This document shows positions 52,903 through 60,806 of a stretch of DNA of 64,000 nt, piece by piece. Within the stretch, counting starts at the first letter, position 1; every line of letters starts with the position of its first letter. Source of the stretch: Candidatus Tanganyikabacteria bacterium (lineage in GTDB: Bacteria > Cyanobacteriota > Sericytochromatia > S15B-MN24 > VGJW01); assembly GCA_016867265.1 (NCBI GenBank), contig VGJW01000020.1:1-64000 (forward strand), read 5' to 3'. Made by a program: the position numbers and the translations under genes. Under the pieces are notes generated by a model. That model was not told the origin of the DNA. It ran no database searches and was given only the letters and a program-made list of their open reading frames with translations.

Positions 52903-54276
52903 GTGGGCATAGCCTCCCGGCGTTTCGTCCGCGCCACGATCCTCTTCGGGATCTCGGCGCTGACCGGTTGCGGGGATTCGGCAGGCCTGCCGGACGTGAT
53001 GCCACTGGTCGGCCTGCCGCCGTCCCGGGTGCCCGATCGCTTCCTGTGGGGTGTCTCGGTCGCCGGTCATCAGGTGGAGGGCGGTGAGGCTCCGACCCAG
53101 TGGCGCGCGTGGGAACAGGCCGGCAACGTTCCGGATCGCACGCGTTCGCAGGGCGAAGCTTGGTTTCGCTGGCGCGAGGACCTGGCGATGGCCCGGCAGA
53201 TGGGCCTGACAGCCTATCGGTTCGGTGTGGAATGGGCACGGGTCGAGCCTTCCGAGGGCGCCTTCGACGACAAGGCCCTGGCCCGATACGCAGCCATTGC
53301 CCGCGAGGCGCGCCGCCTCGGCATGCGGCCCATCGTGACGCTGCTTCACTTCTCCTATCCGTCGTGGCTCGACAGGCCTGACTTCTACGGGCGCAAGGGG
53401 TGGGAGCGCCGGGATGCCCCCGAGCGCTTTGCGCGGTACGTCGCGCGGGTGGCGCGGGTGATCGCGCCCGAGGACCCGCTCTGGCTGACGCTCAATGAGC
53501 CGACGATGATGGCCTTCAAGGGCTACGTCGATGGTCAGTTTCCCCCGGGCGAGCGCGACCCCTGGAAGGGCATGCTGGTCCTCGGGCGCCTGCTCCAGGG
53601 CCACGTCCTCGCCCGAGAGGTCCTGAAGCAGGTTCATCCGGGGGCGCTCGTGGGCTTCACGCACTACCTGCTCGCCATGCATCCGTTCCCGATCGCGCCG
53701 ATCGGCCTCGGGGACCTGGGCCGTCCCTTGCCGCGCGTGCCTTTCGGTCCTTTGGAGCCCGACCTCTGGGTGATGGACTTTCTCGAGCCACGGGCCTTGT
53801 CCGAGGTCGACTTCCTCGGCATCGATGCCTACACGGCCGTTTCCCTCTCCCGTCCCGATCCCGGTCCCTATGCGCGCTGGCCGGTTGCTCCGCATGGCCT
53901 GCGGGAGGCCGCCCGGCGCGCATGGCAGCACATCGGTCGAAAGCCGCTGCTGTTCACCGAAAACGGCATGGCCACCGACGACGGACGTCCCCGCCGGGAC
54001 GGCTGGAGTCGTTCGGCCTACATGGTGGCGCATGTCGGCATGGTCGAGGAACTGCGGCGCTCGGGCGTTCCGGTCTGGGGTTATTGCCACTGGACGCTCT
54101 ACGACAACTGGGAGTGGGGCTCCCGCAAGCCGCGCTTCGGCTTGTATGCGACGGATGCCGGAGATCAGGTCCGCCGGCCGACGGCGGCCGTGGCCACCTA
54201 CCGGCAGATCGTGCGGGATGGTGGCGTCAAGCCGTCCCTTGTCGAGCAGGTCCGTCGTCTGCCTACCGCACCGTAG
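52903..54276 (+). CDS. Glycoside hydrolase family 1 lipoprotein (beta-glycosidase)
   Basis: 457 residues, GTG start. The signal ends in the lipobox LTGC (Cys23), so the enzyme is anchored outside the inner membrane, which is unusual for GH1. Family motifs: PDRFLWGVSVAGHQVEG, YRFGVEWARVEPSEG, WLTLNEP with acid/base Glu199, and LLFTENGM with nucleophile Glu353. The usual LHHWDLP is LLHFSYPSWL, as in archaeal-type beta-glycosidases. It hydrolyses beta-linked sugars from outside; the natural substrate is unknown. No transport or regulatory genes are adjacent. Confidence 0.93.
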   Translation: MGIASRRFVRATILFGISALTGCGDSAGLPDVMPLVGLPPSRVPDRFLWGVSVAGHQVEGGEAPTQWRAWEQAGNVPDRTRSQGEAWFRWREDLAMARQMGLTAYRFGVEWARVEPSEGAFDDKALARYAAIAREARRLGMRPIVTLLHFSYPSWLDRPDFYGRKGWERRDAPERFARYVARVARVIAPEDPLWLTLNEPTMMAFKGYVDGQFPPGERDPWKGMLVLGRLLQGHVLAREVLKQVHPGALVGFTHYLLAMHPFPIAPIGLGDLGRPLPRVPFGPLEPDLWVMDFLEPRALSEVDFLGIDAYTAVSLSRPDPGPYARWPVAPHGLREAARRAWQHIGRKPLLFTENGMATDDGRPRRDGWSRSAYMVAHVGMVEELRRSGVPVWGYCHWTLYDNWEWGSRKPRFGLYATDAGDQVRRPTAAVATYRQIVRDGGVKPSLVEQVRRLPTAP

Positions 54277-54638
54277 GCGGGTGCCGGGAACCGCACGGCC
54301 AGCAGCGCCTCATCGGCCAAGCCGGATGCTTGATACCACAGCAGGTCGTCGGAATCTGGCCCCGGGATGACGGCCACGTGACCCGCCGTGGGGCCGGCCA
54401 CCCTGGGTGGATGGCACAGCCGGATGCCTGCGTCTCCCGATGTCGGATGTGCCGGCCGGCGTGCGTCCCGCAAGGCGATGCCCAGCGACCTCGCGACCCC
54501 CGGGGCCATGCCATCCCACGGTGCCTCCGCAAGCAGGACCCGGCTACCGATGCGCGTCACCAGCCAGCCGAGGGCCATGGTGGCCGCGGCCTCGGGCGTC
54601 TGGCAGCAGGGCGCGCCTTCGTGCGGACGTGGCATCAT
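54198..54638 (-). CDS. Possible small protein of unknown function
   Basis: An open frame of up to 146 residues fills the 360-base gap between the GH1 gene and the phosphatase gene. Much of it reads like a protein (GWLVTRIGSRVLLAEAPWDGMAPGVARSLGIALRDA; HVAVIPGPDSDDLLWYQASGLADEALLAVRFPAP) with a GC-rich third codon position. However, the C-terminal 25 residues are antisense to the GH1 gene. The start could be ATG 54638 or ATG 54578. No homologous family is recognised; it may be non-coding. Confidence 0.4.
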   Translation of the reverse strand: MMPRPHEGAPCCQTPEAAATMALGWLVTRIGSRVLLAEAPWDGMAPGVARSLGIALRDARRPAHPTSGDAGIRLCHPPRVAGPTAGHVAVIPGPDSDDLLWYQASGLADEALLAVRFPAPAYGAVGRRRTCSTRDGLTPPSRTICR

Positions 54639-55143
54639 GCGTCCATGTCAGGTCGATTCCGGGGCGGGTGTCCACGTGCACTATGACTGGATTACGCCTC
54701 GCGTGGCCCTTGGATCCCGGCCTGCCAGCGCATGGGATGTCCGGGAGCTGGCCCTCGAGGGCGTCACGCATGTCGTGAACATGGCGGCCGGCCTTGATCT
54801 GGGGCAGATCCTGGTCGAGGCATCTGCCGGTGGGCTCGACCCCGTGCCAGCGGTTGCCGCCTTCCCCATCGGGGATGCCGAGGATGGCGCCGGTGTGCGG
54901 GGGCACCTGCTGCGCCAGGCCGTGGCCCATGTTGTCCGGGTGCTGGGTCAAGCCGAGGAGCATCGCGTCTACGTTCATTGCGTCCACGGAGTCTCGCGCT
55001 CGGCAACCGTCGTGCTGGGTTGGCTGATGCACGATCAGGACATCGGGGTCGGCGAGGCGTTGGCCCGGCTCAAGGCGGCCCGCCCCAAGGCCTCGCCGCA
55101 TCCGCTGCTTGTGGCCGAGATGCTGGACGCGCCTGCGGTCTGA
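54637..55143 (+). CDS. Dual-specificity protein phosphatase-like protein
   Basis: 168 residues from ATG 54637 (GTG 54676 gives 155). Contains the full cysteine-phosphatase signature HCVHGVSRS (HCxxGxxRS) with the general-acid Asp earlier (PIGDAED), an opening WITPRVALGSRPASAWDVRELALEGVTHVVNM typical of DSPs, and the closing helix GVGEALARLKAARPKASPHPLLVAEM. It probably removes phosphate from Ser/Thr/Tyr or from RNA or lipid substrates; the partner kinase is not in the window. Confidence 0.85.
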   Translation: MRPCQVDSGAGVHVHYDWITPRVALGSRPASAWDVRELALEGVTHVVNMAAGLDLGQILVEASAGGLDPVPAVAAFPIGDAEDGAGVRGHLLRQAVAHVVRVLGQAEEHRVYVHCVHGVSRSATVVLGWLMHDQDIGVGEALARLKAARPKASPHPLLVAEMLDAPAV

Positions 55144-55208
55144 CGACCCAAGGGGACGACCCCCCCGGCAAGGCTTGCCGAAGGGATCGCGGTGACGTGC
55201 CGGAAGGC

Positions 55209-56327
55209 TCAGAACGAGACGCCGGCCTCGAAGAACGGACCGGATTCTACCGTCGCCCGGAAGGTGTCCTGCAGCGTCTTGGCCTTGGCCACGGCAGCGC
55301 TCTGCACGGCCGTGGGGGCCAAGCCGTTGAGCACGCTCGCGGGATTCAGCGCCGTCGGCACGACCGGGCTCAGCAGGCTGCCGAAGGCGGAGCCGAAGTC
55401 CGTGCCATAGCCCGTCAGGCGGAAGCGCTGGCCGAACTTGACCTTGATGCCGTACAGCGTGAAGCCGAGGGCTGCCTCGGCCTCCACGGGGGCAAGGGTC
55501 GCGGCTGCCGCCGCCCCGTCCGCTACCGTCAGTGGCGCGATGCCGCCCAACAGGTCAAGGCCGGCGCTGACCGGGCCGAGGCCCAAGCCCAGGCCGTAGC
55601 CCACCAGGAACTCGTTGAGCGAAACGTCCTTGTCCGGCGCGACACCCGGGATGCCCCGGTAAGTCTCGCGACGGTAGCCGGCGCGCAGGCCGAGCGCCTT
55701 GCCGAAGAAGCCGGTGTAGCCTTGGCTGAGCAGGGGGGAAGGGGCGGAAAGCAGCGTGCTGGGGACCGAAACGGCCTGGGCATTGCCGGGGGCGGTCCGC
55801 ATGCCGGCGGCCTCGAGGCCGCCCGAGAAGATCAAGAAGCCCAACTCGGCCTTGAGCGCGTTGAGCGATGCACCGCTAGAGGCCTGCGACGCAAGCTTGG
55901 GGTTCTGCAGGTTGGGGATCGTGACCGCCTCGTTGGTTTCCGGAACGTTGAAGTTGGCGTCCTCGAACGACAGGAAGCTGTTGTTCACGGCCTGCTGGTA
56001 GCGAGAACCCGCCATCACTTCCATCCAGAAGAAGGGGGGCAGCTTGGGGGGCCAGCCAAGGCTCACGCCGCCGGATGCGGGGGCCTCGTCGGCCGTCTCC
56101 TTGGCGACCTTGCCGCTCATGACGAGGCCGTCGGTTGTGCCCCCGGGTGCCTTGGCAGGTGCAACCGCCGGTGCGGCCGGCGCGGGTACGGCCGGGGGAG
56201 CCGGCACGGCGGGGGCATTGTTGGCGGGCGTCGGGCTGGAGCGCCGGATCTGGGCCTGGGCAGGCGCGGCGATGACGAACGAGGCCGCGAGCAGGGCAAC
56301 GGTGCCGATAGGTCTGATGATGTTCAT
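55209..56327 (-). CDS. Exported outer-membrane barrel-like protein, unknown function
   Basis: 372 residues. Signal peptide (GTVALLAASFVIAAPAQA), then a Pro/Ala-rich linker (about 30-65). A region with repeated amphipathic strands (GFFGKALGLRAGYRRETYRG, NEFLVGYGLGLGLGPVSAGLDLLGG, EAALGFTLYGIKVKFGQRFRLTGYG) follows, ending in SGPFFEAGVSF with a terminal Phe, the mark of BamA-inserted barrels. Function unknown. It lies between a cytoplasmic helical protein and a phosphatase gene. The upstream gene stops 18 bases away, so the two are likely co-transcribed. Confidence 0.65.
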   Translation of the reverse strand: MNIIRPIGTVALLAASFVIAAPAQAQIRRSSPTPANNAPAVPAPPAVPAPAAPAVAPAKAPGGTTDGLVMSGKVAKETADEAPASGGVSLGWPPKLPPFFWMEVMAGSRYQQAVNNSFLSFEDANFNVPETNEAVTIPNLQNPKLASQASSGASLNALKAELGFLIFSGGLEAAGMRTAPGNAQAVSVPSTLLSAPSPLLSQGYTGFFGKALGLRAGYRRETYRGIPGVAPDKDVSLNEFLVGYGLGLGLGPVSAGLDLLGGIAPLTVADGAAAAATLAPVEAEAALGFTLYGIKVKFGQRFRLTGYGTDFGSAFGSLLSPVVPTALNPASVLNGLAPTAVQSAAVAKAKTLQDTFRATVESGPFFEAGVSF

Positions 56328-56345
56328 GGTGTCGGGGGAGCCTCC

Positions 56346-57800
56346 TCAGGTCTCCAGAGCATGGTCCAGCAGCAGGCTGGCCTCTCCAAGGCTCTTGCGC
56401 TTGAGCGCCGATTCGACCTTGGCGATGTCGGATCGGAGCTTCGCGGCCTTGGTCACGGTGGGGTCGGAGAGCAACTCCGAGGTGCGCAGCAAATCCATCG
56501 CGGCCTTGCGCGCGGCCACGTGCTGGCCACCCTTGATCTCGTTGGCGCAGGCTTCGGCCAACTCCGCCATCTGGTTCGAGCGATTCACGATGAGCCCGTC
56601 GAAGACCTCGGCGGTGCGGGCGAGAACGCTGGCGCTGCGCAACAGGTTGGGGTCGACTTCGCCCTTCATCATCTTGCGGAGCGCCATACCGCCCTTGATG
56701 AGCTCGACGGCCCGGCCAAAGACCTGATCCCCCATCACGGCGCTGTCGCAATGGACCAGGATGGCAAGGGGTACGACGAAGGGATACTGCCGGGCTTTCA
56801 GGGTCTCGACGAGTTGCAGCAACTGCTTGTCGATGAGTTTCCACTTGTCCTGGTTACCCACGGCCGAGACCTCGGTCCGGTCGGTGACCTCGGGAATCTC
56901 GACATCCTCGCCACCGGCAGCCACGACCGAGCCCGCCGTGATGACCTGTTCCGTCAGACCGGCTACCGCGGCGAAGTCCTTGGCCGTCAGGCCCTTGAGC
57001 AGCTTGCCGCCGACCTTGGCCAGGAACCGCGACTGGCGGTGCATCTCTTTATCGAGACGGATGAGGCGGACGTCGAAGTCGCGGCACCACGTCTCGATCG
57101 TGTCGGGTTGCCGAGCCTCGAGTGCTTCCTGCAGCTTGGGGACGATGCCGCGAACTTCTCGAGCTTCCTTCAGAATGTCGTCACCAAGCAGGCCGATTTC
57201 GCCCACGAGGCGCACGGCGAGCGGCTTGAGTACGGCCGCCTGACGACTGCGCGCGGCATCGCGCAGCGCCTTCTCGAGGCTCTTCAGTGCCTCGATGCGG
57301 GCTGCCTCAGTACGCAGCAGGCTGTCGGCCTCAGCGGTGCGGTCCTCGATGAGCAGGCCGATGGCCGCGACGTCCCCGCGGTCGTACATGGGCCTCAAGT
57401 CGTCGAAGAGCGGCTTTCGGCGCTTGAGGTCCTTTGGTTCGTCCTTGCGCCGGAAAAAGCTCTCGATGCGGATGCGCATCGTCTGGGTCAGTTCGTTTGT
57501 CTTGCTCCTGGGCTCGTCGCCCTGCGCATTGCCCCAGGTGCGTCCGGTGGGCGAGGCGACGCTGTCACCGGCCTTGCGCGGGGAGAAGAAGTCCCTGGGC
57601 GCAGCCTTGCCCTCGGGTACGGCGGCTGGGTCCAGCTTGCCCGTGCCGCGCGCCGCAAGTGAAGCGGTACCTCTTGGCGGAGCGGTACGACCCTTCGCGG
57701 CGATTGAGCCAGTGCGGTCCTTCCTGCCCTTTTTTCGGCCCTTCTTGCCACGGCCGAAACCCCCCTTCAGGAGGTCCAGCAGCTTGTCGAATAGGCCCAA
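56346..57800 (-). CDS. Large helical cytoplasmic protein of unknown function
   Basis: About 484 residues, TTG start (57800) behind AGGTAG; TAGACT at 57836-57831 may be its -10 box. The N-terminal 70 residues are strongly basic (GLFDKLLDLLKGGFGRGKKGRKKGRKD) and probably bind nucleic acid or membrane. The rest is almost entirely helical, with long charged helices (AARIEALKSLEKALRDAARS; MHRQSRFLAKVGGKLLKGL; AVELIKGGMALRKMMKGEVD). No enzyme motif. It precedes two envelope protein genes, so a role in envelope biogenesis is possible. Confidence 0.65.
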   Translation of the reverse strand: MGLFDKLLDLLKGGFGRGKKGRKKGRKDRTGSIAAKGRTAPPRGTASLAARGTGKLDPAAVPEGKAAPRDFFSPRKAGDSVASPTGRTWGNAQGDEPRSKTNELTQTMRIRIESFFRRKDEPKDLKRRKPLFDDLRPMYDRGDVAAIGLLIEDRTAEADSLLRTEAARIEALKSLEKALRDAARSRQAAVLKPLAVRLVGEIGLLGDDILKEAREVRGIVPKLQEALEARQPDTIETWCRDFDVRLIRLDKEMHRQSRFLAKVGGKLLKGLTAKDFAAVAGLTEQVITAGSVVAAGGEDVEIPEVTDRTEVSAVGNQDKWKLIDKQLLQLVETLKARQYPFVVPLAILVHCDSAVMGDQVFGRAVELIKGGMALRKMMKGEVDPNLLRSASVLARTAEVFDGLIVNRSNQMAELAEACANEIKGGQHVAARKAAMDLLRTSELLSDPTVTKAAKLRSDIAKVESALKRKSLGEASLLLDHALET

Positions 57801-57881
57801 TCTTCTACCTGACGATCGCGGGTGCAACGCAGTCTAGCATTCCCGCTGCCCGCCCGTTGTGACCGCGGTCCGTTCGCCGGC

Positions 57882-58919
57882 TCAGCGGGAGGGGATGGGC
57901 AGGGGGGGGCGGTAGCGGGGGCGCTCGACCTTGGTCCCGTTGAGGTCCGGCAGGTAGGCGATCATCTCGCCGCGGGGCGTCGAAACCACGAAGCCTGTCT
58001 CCAGTTGCTCGCGATACATCGGCATGTAGTACTGCATCGGCGAGTCAGGCGTATCATCGATCATCTGCAGCTTGGCATCGAGTACGAGGTTGTTGTTGAT
58101 GAGGACGTTGCCGCCCCACATCAGGATGTAGTTCCGGGCCGGCTCGGGCGGTGTCGGACGCTCGCGCCGGACGCCGTCGTCGAAGCGCATCGTGACCCGA
58201 CCCTGCTGGATCGTGGCGCCGATACAGAAGGCCTTCATCGCGGGCGGGGGGATCATGCGGTCCGGGTAGAGGATGATGTCGTTGCCCTCGATACGCACGC
58301 CCTTGTCTTCGCGGGCCTTGAGCATCTCGGCCAGGTCCACCCCGAAGGCATCGAGCAGGCCCTTGACCGGGAGGCCGTTGGACTTGACCCGGTCCGGGCG
58401 CAGAACGAGTTGCCCCTTGCCGTTGGGACGCAGCTCCCCCTCGATCTCGCAGGTCGTGGTGACGCCGAACTTCTTGAGCTTGGCCGTCTGGCGCAAGCGC
58501 CCGTTGCTGCATGAGATGCGGATGTCGCTGATGGGCGAGCCCGGGAAGTTGAGCACGTACCGGTTCATCATCGCGGCCATGGCCTGCTCCGTCAGGGTGA
58601 ACTCGGCCACGTGGACCTTGACCAGGAAGTCATTGATGTTGCCGGGAACCAGCGGCTTGCCCATATCGTAAGGTAACAGGTCTGCATCCATCGCGGGCAT
58701 GTCGACGACGACCTCTTCGTCGATGCGGTAGGCCACGTTCTGCATGTAGAACCGGGTCGGGGCCCCCTTGGGCTCCTCGAAGGGGGCTCGCGTCGGCGTT
58801 GGTGCCGGCACCTCGGTCCCTGCAGGGGAGCCGCCGCAGCCGGCCAGTGCCACGCAAGCCACGGCCGCGAGGGCCCTGAGCCTGCGGATCGTGGCCGGGG
58901 GGGCGCCGTAGAGGTGCAT
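57882..58919 (-). CDS. LmeA/DUF2993-like lipoprotein
   Basis: 345 residues. Lipobox LAGC (Cys28). The middle part (about 95-230) resembles DUF2993/LmeA: DFLVKVHVAEFTLTEQAMAAMMNRYVLN, CEIEGELRPNGKGQLVLRPDRVKSNGLPVKGLLDAFGVDLAEML. Such proteins form long hydrophobic beta-sheets that bind lipid (mannosylated in mycobacteria). The C-terminal part, with NYILMWGGNVLINNNLVLDAKLQMID and the Pro/Arg-rich end, is additional. Envelope lipid handling is plausible. GATAAT six bases before the ATG suggests a leaderless mRNA. Confidence 0.6.
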   Translation of the reverse strand: MHLYGAPPATIRRLRALAAVACVALAGCGGSPAGTEVPAPTPTRAPFEEPKGAPTRFYMQNVAYRIDEEVVVDMPAMDADLLPYDMGKPLVPGNINDFLVKVHVAEFTLTEQAMAAMMNRYVLNFPGSPISDIRISCSNGRLRQTAKLKKFGVTTTCEIEGELRPNGKGQLVLRPDRVKSNGLPVKGLLDAFGVDLAEMLKAREDKGVRIEGNDIILYPDRMIPPPAMKAFCIGATIQQGRVTMRFDDGVRRERPTPPEPARNYILMWGGNVLINNNLVLDAKLQMIDDTPDSPMQYYMPMYREQLETGFVVSTPRGEMIAYLPDLNGTKVERPRYRPPLPIPSR

Positions 58920-58925
58920 GCCTCG

Positions 58926-58931
58926 ATTATC
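58926..58931 (-). promoter_or_regulatory. -10-like box GATAAT before the LmeA-like gene
   Basis: On the minus strand GATAAT is followed by six bases (CGAGGC) and the ATG. This predicts a transcript starting at the start codon. The six spacer bases also resemble a weak ribosome site. Confidence 0.45.
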
Positions 58932-58990
58932 GTCGGAGATGCCGTCAAACTGACGTCTTGGGGTTAAGGTTCGCTGATGAGGCGCCTAAA

Positions 58991-59980
58991 TCATGCCGGA
59001 AGGGCATAGTCGTCGAGTACGGCGAACAGGGCCTCGGCCGTGCGTGTCTGGTTGACGGCGTGGCGCAACTCGGCGGAGCCCGGCAGGCCCTTGGTGTACC
59101 ACGCCACATGCTTGCGACACTCGGGCACGCCTTGCGCCTCGCCCTTTTCCTCGATGAGCAGCCGGCAATGTTCCCGGGCCACCCCGAGGCGAACGTCCGG
59201 AGCAGGCTCGGGGGGCATCTCACCGGTCTTCAGGTAAGTATCGATGCGCGGGATGATCCATGGGTTCCCCTGGGCACCCCGACCGATCATGACGCCAGCG
59301 CAGCCTGAGGCCTTGAGACGTTCCGCGGCAATCAGGGGGTCCCACAGGTCTCCGTTGCCGACCACGGGCACGGAGACGGCGGAGGCCACCTCGGCAATGG
59401 CTTCCCAGTCGGCCGAGCCCGAGTACATCTGGCTGCGCGTCCGGCCGTGGACCGTGATCATCTGCACGCCGCAGGATTCAGCGAGCCGGGCGACAGCGAC
59501 ATGGTTCCGCATCTCTTCGTCCCAGCCCAGCCTCATCTTGATCGTCACGGGAACCTGGTCGCCCACGGCCCCGACCATGGCCGTGAGGATGCGCCCGAGC
59601 AGCGGCAGGTCCCTGAGCAGACCGCTTCCGTCGCAGTTCTTGGCAATCTTGGGGACGGGGCAGCCCAGGTTCAGGTCGATGACGTCGGTGCCTGCGGCCG
59701 CCAGGATCCGGGCAGCCTGACCCATGGTCTCGGGTTCGTGGCCGAAGATCTGCAGGCCCAGCGGACGCAAGCCCGGCGGGATATCGACCTTCAGGCGACT
59801 CTTCCAGTGCACCAGGCCTACGGCGCTGAACATCTCGTGGAAGATCAGGGACCGTTGATCGAAACGACGCAGGAGCTTCAGGTAGGGGACATCGCAGACG
59901 CCGCACATCGGCGCCAGGATGACCCGGCTGTCGAGCGTCAGCGGGCCTATGCGGAAGGGTTGTTCAAGTGCGGGGGGCAT
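58991..59980 (-). CDS. dus: tRNA-dihydrouridine synthase
   Basis: 329 residues. An FMN enzyme reducing uridines in tRNA D loops. Motifs: LTLDSRVILAPMCGVCDVPYLKLLRRF, DLNLGCPVPKIAKNCDGSGLLRD (catalytic Cys), VTIKMRLGWDEEMRN, ITVHGRTRSQMYSGSADWEAI, VVGNGDLWDP and GVMIGRGAQGNPWI. The fold and order suit DusB-type enzymes. It starts a few bases after a small unknown gene (59987-60364). Confidence 0.95.
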   Translation of the reverse strand: MPPALEQPFRIGPLTLDSRVILAPMCGVCDVPYLKLLRRFDQRSLIFHEMFSAVGLVHWKSRLKVDIPPGLRPLGLQIFGHEPETMGQAARILAAAGTDVIDLNLGCPVPKIAKNCDGSGLLRDLPLLGRILTAMVGAVGDQVPVTIKMRLGWDEEMRNHVAVARLAESCGVQMITVHGRTRSQMYSGSADWEAIAEVASAVSVPVVGNGDLWDPLIAAERLKASGCAGVMIGRGAQGNPWIIPRIDTYLKTGEMPPEPAPDVRLGVAREHCRLLIEEKGEAQGVPECRKHVAWYTKGLPGSAELRHAVNQTRTAEALFAVLDDYALPA

Positions 59981-59986
59981 ACCCCG

Positions 59987-60364
59987 TCAAGAATACCGCT
60001 CAAGTGACGCTGGGCGCAGCCCCCTGTACTGCTGGCAAAAGGCCTCGTAGACGGGTGCGAACAGTTCGAAGGTGCCGGCACGCATCCGGGTCGGGGGCAA
60101 CGCCGACCCCCAGCCACCCAGGTGGATGATGAGGTCCTGGGAGGCCATCGACAGGTCCCGCATGCCCTCGATCAGCCGGGCGGCTTCCTCGCCCGAGCAT
60201 CCTTCGATGCAGCCGAGGAAGCCCTCGCCCGACTCCGCGATCCGGATCGAGATGCGCCCCTCTCCGAAACGGTCGAGCAAGGCCTCCGTGGTCCCTGCCA
60301 CGTCACAGGCCTCGGCGTCCCCGTCAAGCTGGAAGACGAAGGCATGTCCACGTGGCTCGAACAT
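59987..60364 (-). CDS. Small protein of unknown function before dus
   Basis: 125 residues. It looks folded and globular: EPRGHAFVFQLDGDAEACDVAGTTEALLDRF, ISIRIAESGEGFLGCIEGCSGEEAARLIEGMRDLSMASQDLIIHLGGW, and an aromatic end (TFELFAPVYEAFCQQY). No signal or membrane segment. No family recognised. It ends six bases before dus and is probably co-transcribed with it. Confidence 0.6.
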   Translation of the reverse strand: MFEPRGHAFVFQLDGDAEACDVAGTTEALLDRFGEGRISIRIAESGEGFLGCIEGCSGEEAARLIEGMRDLSMASQDLIIHLGGWGSALPPTRMRAGTFELFAPVYEAFCQQYRGLRPASLERYS

Positions 60365-60510
60365 CAATGCCCGTGACCCCTTTCGCCCGTGGATGCGGCC
60401 ATTTGGCCCCCTTTTTCGTACCCCCGGACGCGGGTCGCATAACCCCGCGATTGACGCCCCCGCCCATCCCCTGATAGCCTTGGCCGGCCCCAGCCGTCTT
60501 GAGGAACCTC

Positions 60511-60738
60511 GTGCCCCAACCCGCCCTGCGCCACCGCATCCGCGTCCGACATGCCGATGGCACGATGATGGAACTCGACCGGGACCCCGATCGCGAGGTC
60601 GGTGAACTGGTGACGGCCGATGCCTTGGCGTGGCCCGGTGCCCCCGTGAAGTTCATCGTCACGGAGAAGTCGGTCCGACCCGGTTCGGATGTCGAGCCGC
60701 GCGAGACGGTCTACCAGGTCCAGCCCGTCGGGGTCTGA
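60511..60738 (+). CDS. Small hypothetical protein
   Basis: 75 residues, GTG start decided by GAGGAA seven bases upstream; a TTG four codons earlier is a poorer choice. Beta-rich, with RIRVRHADGTMMELDRDPDREVGELV and PVKFIVTEKSVRPGSDVEPRETVYQVQPVGV. The coding pattern and ribosome site support it; no family recognised. A hairpin terminator follows. Confidence 0.6.
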   Translation: MPQPALRHRIRVRHADGTMMELDRDPDREVGELVTADALAWPGAPVKFIVTEKSVRPGSDVEPRETVYQVQPVGV

Positions 60739-60758
60739 ACCCGTCCCGGCCGTGACGA

Positions 60759-60798
60759 GGCCGCCCGCCGGTGTTTGGCGAGCGGCCCGTGTGCTTTT
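60759..60798 (+). terminator. Terminator between convergent genes
   Basis: Stem GGCCGCCCGCC/GGCGAGCGGCC (one mismatch) followed by CGTGTGCTTTT on the plus strand. It lies in the gap between the small hypothetical gene (+) and the FlgO-like gene (-) and may serve both. Confidence 0.6.
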
Positions 60799-60806
60799 CC
60801 GCGGCG

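Noticed and set aside
54978-57662. 894-residue plus-strand open frame
   Set aside because: It is antisense to two genes that have a signal peptide or helical coding pattern and good starts. Its own sequence is a GC-driven mix without domains.
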